A DNA stretch of 64,000 nucleotides from Sulfuricurvum sp. PD_MW2 (GTDB taxonomy: Bacteria; Campylobacterota; Campylobacteria; Campylobacterales; Sulfurimonadaceae), in assembly GCF_002633015.1 (NCBI RefSeq), contig NZ_NSIU01000004.1, positions 32,937-96,936 of the forward strand, written 5' to 3'. Within the stretch, counting starts at the first letter, position 1. Every line of letters starts with the position of its first letter. The notes below the pieces were generated by a model that was given only the letters and a program-made list of their open reading frames with translations, was not told the DNA's origin and made no database searches. Positions 26,433-35,656 of this stretch are shown here, piece after piece. A program made the position numbers and the translations under genes.

Positions 26433-27938
26433 TTATAAACGTGCATCTGCTTTAAATCCGCCAATACAATAACCCGCCTGCCCAACAGTCATACCAGCTG
26501 TGGATGCTGAGTAAATACCACATTTATGTGTAGTAATCCTATCTGCCGCAGCAGTTAAGTTGGTTATTAATGACCCTGTTCCTTGAAAGTCTATTGTTCC
26601 CGCTGTACCTGCGAAAGAATATAAAGTAATTATTGGAACACCTCTTTTTGCAACTTTAAATTCAATGATTGCACCTTGAAAAGTAGTAGTAGCAGTTATC
26701 CTTGCGCCACTAAAATAGGTATTATTGTCATAAGATTTTTCAAAATATCGCATAACCCTCATTTCTTCAATACCAGTAGGGACATTCTGAAATGTAGTTG
26801 CTACTGATCCCTCTTCGAGTTGTACTTCATAGATTTCAAAATAGTTTGAAGTGGAATCAAATAGATTAACAATTGTTGCCCCCGTTGGGAATAATGACCC
26901 TGCTCTTGATGCATCAGCGGCTAATGTGAAATGTATATCGAATCTTCCCGATGTGTCTTTTGTAATTGTTGATGGCATAGTAAAACTGACGCTATAACGT
27001 GTTTTTCCGGTTGCTGAAACAGTATATTTTTTAGGTGTTAAATAAGCTAGACCCGTACCGTCATAAAACCCTATCCCGTAATCTCCCAATTTGTTTGTGT
27101 TTACGGTAAAGCTTAGAGTTACAGTTTTACCGGCAAGGTTTGCGATATTGTTCCCCTCTAATGATTGAAGGATAGTCGCCATATCCCCACTGGTTAAGGA
27201 TGTGTCGGCTACGGTTGGCTGTACTTTAAGACCACCGCCTACAATGCTTGAAATAGTTGCAACTCCTGTAAATGTAGTATTTGCCCGTCCATACTTCCAC
27301 ATCGTAGAAGCGTAGGGTGTTCCAATACCATTAAAAGTTGCAGTTATACTTGTTGCCTCATACCAAAAATCAAAATGACCATCTATAATGTAATTTTTAA
27401 ATCCGGTGAAAGGTGATAACACTGCCCCATTCATTGAAGGAGAACCAGTAAATGATGGGGAATACATCAATACTGCATAAGTTATTTTTTTAAATGTCAA
27501 TGTAAGACTATCCCAAAAACCGAACTCGTCTGCATTATCCAATGAAGTTTTAGCTATAGCTGAATGTATTTGTGCTCCGACAGATAAAGGTGTCCAACTT
27601 GCAGGTTCTGATATAGGGTTATTGGATGTATTTATAGAACATCTATAATAGAACCCCGCATATGTCCATGACTCACCGACTAATGCGGATGATGTTCCTT
27701 GTATAAACAACCCCTTATAGTTTATCAGTGCAATAGCGATATTAGAAGCAGCTACTGCACTCTCTTCTTTAGCATTGACATTGGATTCAAGATCATTGAT
27801 CTGTGTCACAAATGTAATCAGCTTTGCACCGAGCGATTGAATATAGGCTAAGAATGCATCATATCTTAGTCGAAAGTTTGTTTTATCCGTACTGCTCGGC
27901 GGTGTTGGCGGTGCATCAAAATTTACATTTATTGGCAT
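26433..27938 (-). CDS. Tail fibre / receptor-binding protein
   Basis: 501 residues. The N-terminus (FDAPPTPPSSTDKTNFRLRY and a short coil) looks like a tail-attachment segment. The middle has NYIIDGHFDFWYEATS and the late part YEVQLEEGSVATTFQNVPTG followed by RYFEKSY. This pattern is common in phage fibres with a carbohydrate-binding jelly-roll. It should bind the cell surface. It is more AT-rich than the neighbouring tail genes, as expected for a gene that is often exchanged. Confidence 0.72.
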   Translation of the reverse strand: MPINVNFDAPPTPPSSTDKTNFRLRYDAFLAYIQSLGAKLITFVTQINDLESNVNAKEESAVAASNIAIALINYKGLFIQGTSSALVGESWTYAGFYYRCSINTSNNPISEPASWTPLSVGAQIHSAIAKTSLDNADEFGFWDSLTLTFKKITYAVLMYSPSFTGSPSMNGAVLSPFTGFKNYIIDGHFDFWYEATSITATFNGIGTPYASTMWKYGRANTTFTGVATISSIVGGGLKVQPTVADTSLTSGDMATILQSLEGNNIANLAGKTVTLSFTVNTNKLGDYGIGFYDGTGLAYLTPKKYTVSATGKTRYSVSFTMPSTITKDTSGRFDIHFTLAADASRAGSLFPTGATIVNLFDSTSNYFEIYEVQLEEGSVATTFQNVPTGIEEMRVMRYFEKSYDNNTYFSGARITATTTFQGAIIEFKVAKRGVPIITLYSFAGTAGTIDFQGTGSLITNLTAAADRITTHKCGIYSASTAGMTVGQAGYCIGGFKADARL

Positions 27939-27951
27939 TGTTTCTCCTTAT

Positions 27952-28866
27952 TTAAACTAACCCGACGATGTCTAGGCTAATAGTAGTTTTTGTTGGATTG
28001 GATGCGGTCTGTCTGAATTTCTGCAGATATCCAAAAACGCTGAATGCTTCATAGGCTTCACCGATAAATACTACCGGTTGACCTTGAATCCGATCGAGCG
28101 ATCGATAGTACGCGGTGATCTGTGGAGTATCACTGTCTAGTGTTGGATTGAGCAGTTTTGCGCTGTTACCTTTTGATAGATAAGTAGCCCCAGTCGATGT
28201 ATCAGTAACGACCGTCGAATAGTCAATACTTGAAAGTTCTACACCCCATTGTGTTGATCCGATGTCTCGCATCATCCCTGCAGCGAATATTCCTAGTTTT
28301 GCCGTTCCTGATCCATTAATAGTTATGACGAATGAAATATTACGGGTAAGGGTTGTACGCTCATAAGTGATATTTCCCTGTGTCTCATCGATCCAGTCTC
28401 CATACCCATACTCTTCATGTGTTGTCGGTTCGGTGATCACCCCGATAGTTATCGGTCCCTCTATGATTGCAGCCGTATCATTATCCATGACAGAGATCAC
28501 TACATCTATTGCATCAAGGTTTCCAAGATATAGAGCATGAGCACCATAGCAAGCAACTGTCATCGTAATAGTTCCGGCATTTACAGCCTGAGTATTTAGG
28601 AACTGATCAAACGCTCTCCATCGATTCTGAGTACCGAGAAATTTCCAAACACCGGTTGGATTTTTGGTTGCGTCATAGACGTTAATAGCATCTTCAGGAC
28701 TTTTACCTACGTTTGCCACCAATGCTTGAAACTCGCCTTTTGATGCACCCGATGATGAGACGATAGCTCCGATCATGTAGTTATTTCCTACTACCCATTC
28801 AGGATATGAGGTGACGGGGATATTTGAGGATAGTAGTGTAATTGCTCCGGGTATCATTACCTTCAT
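27952..28866 (-). CDS. Tail protein, unknown type (distal tail candidate)
   Basis: 304 residues, mainly strand-rich, with no signal peptide. It opens MKVMIPGAITLLSSNIPVTS and later has YPEWVVGNNYMIGAIV, a short repeat-like module often seen in adhesion-device proteins. It starts at the base after the tape-measure stop and precedes the fibre gene. This is where siphophages carry the distal tail protein. I do not recognise a family with confidence. Confidence 0.5.
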   Translation of the reverse strand: MKVMIPGAITLLSSNIPVTSYPEWVVGNNYMIGAIVSSSGASKGEFQALVANVGKSPEDAINVYDATKNPTGVWKFLGTQNRWRAFDQFLNTQAVNAGTITMTVACYGAHALYLGNLDAIDVVISVMDNDTAAIIEGPITIGVITEPTTHEEYGYGDWIDETQGNITYERTTLTRNISFVITINGSGTAKLGIFAAGMMRDIGSTQWGVELSSIDYSTVVTDTSTGATYLSKGNSAKLLNPTLDSDTPQITAYYRSLDRIQGQPVVFIGEAYEAFSVFGYLQKFRQTASNPTKTTISLDIVGLV

Positions 28867-31800
28867 CTATACTCTCCCAGCTGCGATTTGAGCTTGCGTC
28901 GTTTGGTTCTGTAGCTCGCGGAATATTCGTTGAAGAGTGTCAAGCATAGGTTTTAATACGGTGCCGTCATTTCTTCCTGTAATAGATGTTGCATCACCGA
29001 CACGTGATAGCATCATGTCAGATGGTTTGGTATAGGTGGTTAGAGCTTTAATGCTATCGGTATATTTCGTATTAGCATTAGTTGCAGCCATTATTGCTTC
29101 GCCAAGACTTTTCCATGTAGTAATCGTCTCAGGAGTAAAGGATGATTTCATAGCCTCTTCATATTTGGAGAGATAGTTCTCTACTGTAATACCGCTAACC
29201 CCCATTTGATTCTCAAGCGCTGCCAAATCTTTAGTGAGATAATCTGCCGTAAATTTTAGCTGCTCTATGGTTCCGCTACCGAGCTTCCACTCATTGAATG
29301 ATCTTGTACTTGATACATAAGTTCCGACAGAGGTAGCGAATGCTTGCGAAATCGTTTGATTGATAGATTTTGCATAATCAGTCCAATAAGAATAAATCGT
29401 TGAAAACGTAGAACTCGATTGCTGAACATCTGTAAATGCTGTAATGAAGTTTTTTGCAAGTTGATCTTGGAAGGTAGCCCCTGCATATCTGCCTGCAGCA
29501 AGAGTTATTTCTTTAGAGGTACCAAGCTGTACGAGAAGATAATCATAGGTATCAAACAACCCTTTGATTTTTGATTTTTCTACGTCCGATAATGGCGAAT
29601 ACGTTGTCCAGCTGCTTGAGCTAAACCATGACTTCTTTTTATAATCTACATAGGTCTGAGCGTTACTTCCATCCTCTGTAGATGATCCAAAATAATAACC
29701 GGATCCTTTTACTTTTGTACTACCGAACATACCACCTACAAGTGAACCGAGTGCTGCTCCAATTACGGCTCCTACCGGTCCGGCGATCAAAGCTCCTGCT
29801 GCACCGCCAATTGCCCCATAGGTTCCGGCTTTAGTATCAGCCCCTAGTAGTTTATCCCCTACTGATCCAAGTACATAACCTCCTGCTGCTCCAAGTGCGG
29901 CACCGCCAAGCATAGCTCCAGCACCTTCAGCTCCACTAGCTCCGGCTGATGCCCAAGGGGAAGATAATCCCATCCCAAAGTCACCGACTCCCATTGCTGC
30001 TGATGCAGCCGCATCGGATGAAAAACCGACATATTGCATACCTGATGCTAGTGATGCTCCCGCTTGACCAAATCCAGCGGCAATCGATGATGATATTCCT
30101 CCGGTCAAAGCTCCGTAAATGGTATTAGCGGATGATGCAATACTAATTGCATTCATTACATCAGCGTAATCATTTCCTTGTTTTGTGACTTGACCATTCG
30201 CATCGTAAACGGTACCGCCTTTTGTGGTTGTGAAACCTGCATCATCTTTAGTTGCACCGATCAATGCTGCAGGAGTAACTGCCGCGCCGAATACCGATCC
30301 AAGACCGCCATAACTCTTGAATAAATTGATAATTCCGCCGGTACTGTTTTCTCCGGTTCCGAGAATAGAATCTGCTAGCGATTTTGATAAACTGCGGGTC
30401 ATAGACTGTGTGATCGACGACCAAAAGTCTTTTAACCAGTTCCCAAATGAAACGAATTTACCATTCATAGCGTTAAAGAATTGTTCATCCATCGCTTTGT
30501 TCATGTTGTCAAACAGACCGGATAGAAATTGATTATCTCTCTTCCATTGTTCTTTTTGGAAGGTATCGTTATCTTTAGCTTTGATAGCCAACATTTGAGC
30601 GTTGGTATACCATCCTGTTTCGGCAAGCCTTTTCATCTTCGCTTCTTCTTGAAGATAGTATGCAGATGATGTATCGCCTATCGCCGTGTAATATTCAGTA
30701 TTAGCGGTTAGCAATCCTGCATTGTAGGTTTTGATTGCTTCTTTGGCTTGCTCATCAGCTTGGAACTGCACCTGAGCTTTTTGTTCAAAATATTTTCTAT
30801 CTTGATCTATCTTATATTGATTGATCTCATCGGTTGAAAGGATGCCCTGTTTAACCATTTCATCGACTTGGAGCATTTGCTTTATATAATAAGCTGTATC
30901 CTCTTCACCGATAGTACTGTAATGATCAATGAGTAATTTATTTTTTTCTGTCTGCTCTTTTTGATAGAGTGCTGTCATAGCAGAGGATGTCAGCTCTGCG
31001 ATCTTAACTTCATCTACTTTTGCTTTGCGGTATTTTTCAGCTTGATCATTGATAGATGCAATAGCTTTGTCATGCTCATTACCTGTAAATCCGGCAATGT
31101 CTTTGTTGATCGATAGATAAGCTTGTTTTAGATTTTCTGCAGCAATCGCCGCTTTTTTAGCAGCTTCCTCTTCAGCCTTTTTCTCAGCATCGGTTTTTTG
31201 GTACGGGTTTGTAATAAGTTCATCCACTACAGGTGCATTGATATTTTTGAGTTTTTCATAGTAGCTTACAAGTTGTAACTGCTCTGCATGAAGAGCATCT
31301 TTACGCTTTCTTAGATTATCCACAATATCATCATTTTTGGAAGACTGATAAGCAAATCCCGAGCGTTTTTTTAATTCTGCAATGATTGATTTTTCTTCGG
31401 CATAAACTTCTTTACTTCTTAGTGAAACATCATGGAGTTGCTGTGCAGTATCTTTTCCAGAAAAAGTATTTAAGTCCGACATAAAGAGTTTACTTCCTGC
31501 CGTTTTTGCATTATTTGAAGCTATTTCATTTGTTAAACTTTTGTACTCATAAAGTCCTCCAATAACTGCTGCAATAGAAGCTCCTATTATTACCCATGGA
31601 TTCACTGCTACTGCAGTATTGAAACTTATTTGAGATACTGTAGCTATTTTTGTTGCTATATCAATTTCTTTAAGAGCTTTAATTCCTGTTCCTAGAAGAG
31701 TAACTCCATAGAAAGATCCTGAAATAATTACAGCTTCTTTTGTGTAATGAGATAGATTATCTAGCTCTCCATTTTGATTTTGTAAAAGTTTAGTTAATTC

Positions 31801-32622
31801 AATAGTTCCTGATTTTGCAAGATCAAATATTCCAGAGTCATGAACTGTACTCATTTTGAATTGATTCCATGAATCTTCAAGACTGGATGTTAAACCGCTC
31901 CAGCTGTTTTCCATCTCTTTACCGGCTGCACCGAAATCGCTGAGTTTACCGATCAAGAAATCATAGACGTCACCTTGTTTGATATGCGTTTTGATTTGTT
32001 CATTGGTAAGTCCGATGTTTTTGGCGACTACTGAGTTCATATCAATATTGCCGCTTAGTACAGATGCCATTTCTTGTGATAACTGATCCATAGGTACTCT
32101 CATAGCCGCTGCAGCTTGAGTCATCAATGTACTATATTTAACAGTTTCCTGAACTGAAAAGCCAAGTTTCATTGAAGGTCCAAGAGCTGCTTGAAATCCT
32201 GCAGTTAATTGTTCAAGAGTGGCTGGAGTTTCCAAGTTAGATTTTCTAAGAAGCTGTACAGCTTCTGCAGAGGCTTTTTGTGCCATCGCAAATTTCTGAG
32301 ATGCATCAATATGTTTACCCATAGAGGTAATGTTTTGAGAGTTGACGGAGATCAGTGAAGCAATACCGATCTTCATTTGTTCAAATTGACCGGTGAGCTC
32401 TATACCTGATTTAACGACCGAAGATATGGCACTGTACCCAATGAATGAAGCAATGAGTGTTTTGACCGATGAAGCCATACGGTCAAGACTGGAGGAAGTA
32501 TTATCAATCTCTTTTGAAGCAGTTTTTGAAACCTTTTCAATGCCATCGATGGAGCTAATGGCTTCTTGTACTGCTTTTACGTCGGCGGTAGTGCTGATTT
32601 TGATTTTAAGTTCATTTGACAT
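28867..32622 (-). CDS. Tail tape-measure protein
   Basis: 1251 residues. The N-terminal region (about 1-300) is helical and starts SNELKIKISTTADVKAVQEA, a normal tape-measure opening. Hydrophobic segments lie around 330-365, charged coiled coil follows at about 470-700, and a Gly/Ala-rich part (about 780-1010) comes before the C-terminal domain. At about 1.5 angstrom per residue it suggests a tail near 190 nm. It follows the frameshifting chaperone genes, as is nearly universal in tailed phages. GGAGG lies 5-10 bases before its start. Confidence 0.9.
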   Translation of the reverse strand: MSNELKIKISTTADVKAVQEAISSIDGIEKVSKTASKEIDNTSSSLDRMASSVKTLIASFIGYSAISSVVKSGIELTGQFEQMKIGIASLISVNSQNITSMGKHIDASQKFAMAQKASAEAVQLLRKSNLETPATLEQLTAGFQAALGPSMKLGFSVQETVKYSTLMTQAAAAMRVPMDQLSQEMASVLSGNIDMNSVVAKNIGLTNEQIKTHIKQGDVYDFLIGKLSDFGAAGKEMENSWSGLTSSLEDSWNQFKMSTVHDSGIFDLAKSGTIELTKLLQNQNGELDNLSHYTKEAVIISGSFYGVTLLGTGIKALKEIDIATKIATVSQISFNTAVAVNPWVIIGASIAAVIGGLYEYKSLTNEIASNNAKTAGSKLFMSDLNTFSGKDTAQQLHDVSLRSKEVYAEEKSIIAELKKRSGFAYQSSKNDDIVDNLRKRKDALHAEQLQLVSYYEKLKNINAPVVDELITNPYQKTDAEKKAEEEAAKKAAIAAENLKQAYLSINKDIAGFTGNEHDKAIASINDQAEKYRKAKVDEVKIAELTSSAMTALYQKEQTEKNKLLIDHYSTIGEEDTAYYIKQMLQVDEMVKQGILSTDEINQYKIDQDRKYFEQKAQVQFQADEQAKEAIKTYNAGLLTANTEYYTAIGDTSSAYYLQEEAKMKRLAETGWYTNAQMLAIKAKDNDTFQKEQWKRDNQFLSGLFDNMNKAMDEQFFNAMNGKFVSFGNWLKDFWSSITQSMTRSLSKSLADSILGTGENSTGGIINLFKSYGGLGSVFGAAVTPAALIGATKDDAGFTTTKGGTVYDANGQVTKQGNDYADVMNAISIASSANTIYGALTGGISSSIAAGFGQAGASLASGMQYVGFSSDAAASAAMGVGDFGMGLSSPWASAGASGAEGAGAMLGGAALGAAGGYVLGSVGDKLLGADTKAGTYGAIGGAAGALIAGPVGAVIGAALGSLVGGMFGSTKVKGSGYYFGSSTEDGSNAQTYVDYKKKSWFSSSSWTTYSPLSDVEKSKIKGLFDTYDYLLVQLGTSKEITLAAGRYAGATFQDQLAKNFITAFTDVQQSSSTFSTIYSYWTDYAKSINQTISQAFATSVGTYVSSTRSFNEWKLGSGTIEQLKFTADYLTKDLAALENQMGVSGITVENYLSKYEEAMKSSFTPETITTWKSLGEAIMAATNANTKYTDSIKALTTYTKPSDMMLSRVGDATSITGRNDGTVLKPMLDTLQRIFRELQNQTTQAQIAAGRV

Positions 32623-32700
32623 ACACTACCTCCATGAAATATTTATTGAGCTATCTCAGGACTGCTGCTATTGCATACGCAGTGCCGTTGATCATAGGTT

Positions 32701-33006
32701 TTATGATTTTTTGGATGATATTCCTGCGTTAAACTCAGCCGCCATTTTTCGGAACAATCCGTATGTATCAATGACATCCAAATTCTCTTGGATACAAAAA
32801 TCTTTTGTAAAATCGTAATTGACCTCCGCCCCGTTCATACTTCCCATAAGAGACAATATAAAACCATAGGCGATAGGTTGCTCATCCGCTGCGAGCCATA
32901 CAATGGCATCAGGTTCGAAGTCCTCTTCTCTGTATCCATCACTGAGCATATGGAAGCTTGATTCGCCTTTTGCCCATTCGCCCGCAAAACGTATGAGGCG
33001 ATCTAC
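32701..33006 (-). CDS. Tail assembly chaperone, frameshifted C-terminal extension (T part)
   Basis: This frame has no good start of its own; the first Met (32949) is internal. Read from the slip site at 33006 in the -1 frame it runs without stop for 101 codons: VDRLIRFAGEWAKGESSFH, then MLSDGYREEDFEPD and on to the stop at 32701. The product is a 252-residue fusion of gene G (33003-33458) and this part. G and GT proteins chaperone the tape measure during tail assembly in lambda-like systems; here they lie in the same place, before the tape measure. Confidence 0.75.
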   Translation of the reverse strand, partial: VDRLIRFAGEWAKGESSFHMLSDGYREEDFEPDAIVWLAADEQPIAYGFILSLMGSMNGAEVNYDFTKDFCIQENLDVIDTYGLFRKMAAEFNAGISSKKS

Positions 33007-33458
33007 TTTTTTTTCTGTAACTCCGCAATCTGCTCACCGATTGCAGAAATAATCTTTTTTGGATCGATATTTTTAGATCGGATCTCACTCATAAATGCCG
33101 CTTTATCCTCACCGTCTAGGGTTAGCTCTAACCGACGCATCAGTGAACTGGAAAGCATTTTTTCCGGATTTGCTTCTTTGATCTTTTTTTGAAGATCGAT
33201 GAGCTCTTTTTTGAGGTCTTTATTCTCCCAAAGCAATTTCGCTTTTTCAATAAATCCGACACATTCGATGAGTGCTTGATTTGTTTCAATATCATTGATG
33301 ATTGATGCTACACGCTGAGCATTTTCATTGACTGCTTCGATAGCTGAAGCAAGCTCATCCATCTCTTTTTGCTGCGTTGAATTAAGCTCATGTAATACGA
33401 GATTAAATCCTACACCGTCGATCATGATTAAAACGGGGTATTTCGTTAGAATTTCCAT
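33003..33458 (-). CDS. Tail assembly chaperone, short form (G)
   Basis: 151 residues, helical, with a charged centre (QKEMDELASAIEAVNENAQR) and a Lys-rich end (AELQKKK). It lies between the tail tube and tape-measure genes, the invariant place of the tail chaperones. The stop TAG follows a run of eight A residues that acts as the slip site. Most ribosomes would make this short form and a small fraction the GT fusion. Confidence 0.72.
   Translation of the reverse strand: MEILTKYPVLIMIDGVGFNLVLHELNSTQQKEMDELASAIEAVNENAQRVASIINDIETNQALIECVGFIEKAKLLWENKDLKKELIDLQKKIKEANPEKMLSSSLMRRLELTLDGEDKAAFMSEIRSKNIDPKKIISAIGEQIAELQKKK
33006..33012 (-). other. -1 ribosomal frameshift site A AAA AAG
   Basis: The minus strand reads CAG AAA AAA AAG TAG at the end of gene G. 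The heptamer A AAA AAG lies directly before the stop. A -1 slip continues into the open frame of the T part. CGCC and GGCG segments 6 and 25 bases downstream could pair as a stimulating stem. Confidence 0.75.
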
Positions 33459-33471
33459 TGTTCACTTCTCC

Positions 33472-34389
33472 TTATTGATGCGTAATTATGAAGTTGGCAT
33501 TAGCAACTCCATCGTTTTGAGCGCGAAATTTACGAGTCAATTTCACACGACCTTTTTCATCTGCTTCACCAAGCTCTAGGGCAAAAGCATGTGGAACTTC
33601 AAGGAGTACTTGATTTCCTGCATCTCCGACTGTTATCAGAATCGCTTTAAGTTGACCGTTACCCATATCAATCCATGATTGCTCATCAGTTCCTTTTGTT
33701 TTGATAGCCACCAAGCTGATTGTTGGATCAAAGTTTGCGATGTAAAATTCGCTCATGCCTGTGGCATAGGTATCTTGAACATCATTACCGACATCAAGTT
33801 CAAATGAATCACAGTTAATAGGTGTTCCGCTGATCGTAATAGCCGAAATCTTTGAAATGATTGGAATAATTCCTGCATTCAATGTGACGGTAGGATTCGG
33901 ATCAGCTTCAGCTTGAGGAGTTGTATATCCGCTTACGGAAAATACTGCTTTTAATGGTTCTCCGACTTTACCGCTAATTTTCATATTGGCAGCTGCACCG
34001 TTCACGGTACGTGAATATCCATCACTGAATACTTTGACTACCCCCGACCCTGAAGATGTAATTCCTCCAGGTTTATAGACCGCTTTTGATCCCGGTGTAA
34101 TAGTTTCATACAGACCGGCAATTTTATAGAGTTCGCATAGCTCAGGAGCAGCACCTAACGTAGCTGAAGCTTTGATAACAGTTGGAATATCAAATGTCAC
34201 TTTTGTATTGTTCGGATCAACATACCCTTTTTTATTTCCTAAAGCACCGGTTCCTACAGCATTGATTTCGCCTGTAGATACTTTTGGACTCAAAAGGACA
34301 AATCCATCCAATTGGACAACATTGACAGCACTTGGAACTGATCCGGACTTTGCCAATAGTGTATTTTTATTCGTTTCCTGTACCGACAT
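33472..34389 (-). CDS. Major tail tube protein
   Basis: 305 residues, strand-rich and without cysteine clusters or membrane segments. It is the only strong tail-tube candidate: abundant-protein style, position before the chaperones and tape measure, and a C-terminal Ig-like part (VLLEVPHAFALELGEADEKG). It forms the tube through which DNA passes. No sheath gene lies next to it, which supports a siphovirus tail. Confidence 0.72.
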   Translation of the reverse strand: MSVQETNKNTLLAKSGSVPSAVNVVQLDGFVLLSPKVSTGEINAVGTGALGNKKGYVDPNNTKVTFDIPTVIKASATLGAAPELCELYKIAGLYETITPGSKAVYKPGGITSSGSGVVKVFSDGYSRTVNGAAANMKISGKVGEPLKAVFSVSGYTTPQAEADPNPTVTLNAGIIPIISKISAITISGTPINCDSFELDVGNDVQDTYATGMSEFYIANFDPTISLVAIKTKGTDEQSWIDMGNGQLKAILITVGDAGNQVLLEVPHAFALELGEADEKGRVKLTRKFRAQNDGVANANFIITHQ

Positions 34390-34552
34390 CGTTTTTTACC
34401 TCCTCATTTGGAATAGATACTGAAGCTTTTCCTGTTTCGATGAGCTTGTCTGCAATTACAGGATCAACTGTTACGGTACCGCTGTACTCTTTTTTATCGA
34501 TGATGAGCGTTGTTGCTTCATCTATTTCAATATCAACTTTTTTAACCGCCAT
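34367..34552 (-). CDS. Small phage protein between connector and tube genes
   Basis: 61 residues, acidic, soluble (VDIEIDEATTLIIDKKEYSG). It overlaps both neighbours by about 10-20 bp and is part of the late operon. Function unknown; no family recognised. Confidence 0.5.
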   Translation of the reverse strand: MAVKKVDIEIDEATTLIIDKKEYSGTVTVDPVIADKLIETGKASVSIPNEEVKNDVGTGNE

Positions 34553-34769
34553 GATTTCCTCTTTTTATAAGATGCTTTTTAACAATCTCTGCATCGGACG
34601 ATTCAAGTACGATGGCTTCAAGCAGATCGATCTGCTTTTGTTGGGAGGTAATAATCTCTTTGAGCTGACCGATTTGTGTTTCCTGATTTCGGATCGTTTT
34701 CCAAAGAGGAATGATGATAATTGCCACCATAAATTGGACAAGTGGTAGCCAATCTTTAATCGCTTCCAT
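34542..34769 (-). CDS. Small membrane protein with coiled coil (DUF2730-like)
   Basis: 75 residues. One N-terminal membrane helix (about 8-24, LPLVQFMVAIIIIPLW) is followed by a coil (about 28-60). The layout is like DUF2730 proteins of Mu-like phages, which usually sit nearer the portal gene. It starts at the last base of its upstream neighbour's stop. It is not obviously part of the virion. Confidence 0.5.
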   Translation of the reverse strand: MEAIKDWLPLVQFMVAIIIIPLWKTIRNQETQIGQLKEIITSQQKQIDLLEAIVLESSDAEIVKKHLIKRGNHGG

Positions 34770-35119
34770 TACGACTCCATATCAATTATTTTTACGTTTA
34801 TTCGATAGATAAGAAGACCATTATCCGCTACTGCAATCGGTAGCGTTTGCGTATGTTCTATATCCGTTCTGATCCGACTGATTTCATATAAGGAATGTTC
34901 AATATCCTCAACGACTTGTTTTAATCCCGATTCTCCTGAAATCGAAAATCCGGCGCAAAAAATGGCGAATTCTCGATCTACAATACCCATTGCGGTGCGG
35001 ATACCACCGTCATAAAGGATGAATACACCTGATTCAGATAACTCTGCTTGATCTATCTCAATCAAATCAATTCCATTCAATGCCGATTTGATGAGCGCTT
35101 GAGAAGATGTTATTCCCAT
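34769..35119 (-). CDS. Tail terminator / tail completion candidate
   Basis: 116 residues. Alternating strands and helices with DLIEIDQAELSESGVFILYD and DREFAIFCAGFSISGESGLK fit the fold class of tail-terminator and DUF1834-type proteins. Order after the head-tail connector candidate and before the tube agrees. It overlaps the upstream gene by 10 bp. Confidence 0.45.
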   Translation of the reverse strand: MGITSSQALIKSALNGIDLIEIDQAELSESGVFILYDGGIRTAMGIVDREFAIFCAGFSISGESGLKQVVEDIEHSLYEISRIRTDIEHTQTLPIAVADNGLLIYRINVKIIDMES

Positions 35120-35427
35120 TCGCTTACCCTTTGTCCTATGAAAACCGTTGCGCTAGTAGTAACCAACGGATCAGATGAAGGTGAAGATCGGACTACTTTC
35201 ATAGCTGTATCGAAGATCGTCTTATCTGTTTCGGTCGGTTGGATTTTGGTTGCGAGCTTGAAACGATAGACTCCGATATCGAGCATCGCATACAAAGCAA
35301 CGCTTTTACCCTCAATAATCTCTAACACTTCATTGGCAGCACGTGTGATCGCTTCAGGAGTGATCTGTGCCGGATTGGTTAGATTGAGACGTAACCGTTC
35401 ATCGAGTTTCGATTCAAACTCATTCAT
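35110..35427 (-). CDS. Head-tail connector candidate
   Basis: 105 residues, mostly helical with a short beta end. Mu-like and lambda-like phages carry small connector genes here, directly after the capsid genes. LTNPAQITPEAITRAANEVL resembles the helical start of DUF1320-type gp36 proteins, but the match is weak. Confidence 0.45.
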   Translation of the reverse strand: MNEFESKLDERLRLNLTNPAQITPEAITRAANEVLEIIEGKSVALYAMLDIGVYRFKLATKIQPTETDKTIFDTAMKVVRSSPSSDPLVTTSATVFIGQRVSEWE

Positions 35428-35430
35428 TTA

Positions 35431-35646
35431 TCAGCCTTGATGTTTTTCTCGAAGTAGTCGAGCTGCTTCACGATTAGTCATCGGTTTTACTTCCGAATCA
35501 ATCACCGGTTCCTCTTCGACTGTCGGTACTTCATCGGATGTTTCAGTCTCAACCGTCGAAAGGTTTTCTTCCGGAGGGGTCGTATCTGTTACCGGTTCCT
35601 CTTCGACTGTCGGTACTTCAGGTTTTGGAGTTTTATTTCTTGCCAT
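35431..35646 (-). CDS. Small acidic protein with internal duplication
   Basis: 71 residues. The segment EVPTVEEEPV occurs twice and is encoded by a perfect 30-bp direct repeat (35504-35533 and 35591-35620). The rest is Glu/Thr-rich with a basic end (NREAARLLREKHQG). It lies between the capsid and connector genes. It could be a flexible linker or head decoration; function unknown. Confidence 0.5.
   Translation of the reverse strand: MARNKTPKPEVPTVEEEPVTDTTPPEENLSTVETETSDEVPTVEEEPVIDSEVKPMTNREAARLLREKHQG
35504..35620. repeat. 30-bp direct repeats inside the acidic gene
   Basis: The same 30 bases at 35504-35533 and 35591-35620, 87 bp (29 codons) apart, so unequal exchange would keep the frame. 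Confidence 0.8.
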
Positions 35647-35656
35647 AATTTACTCC

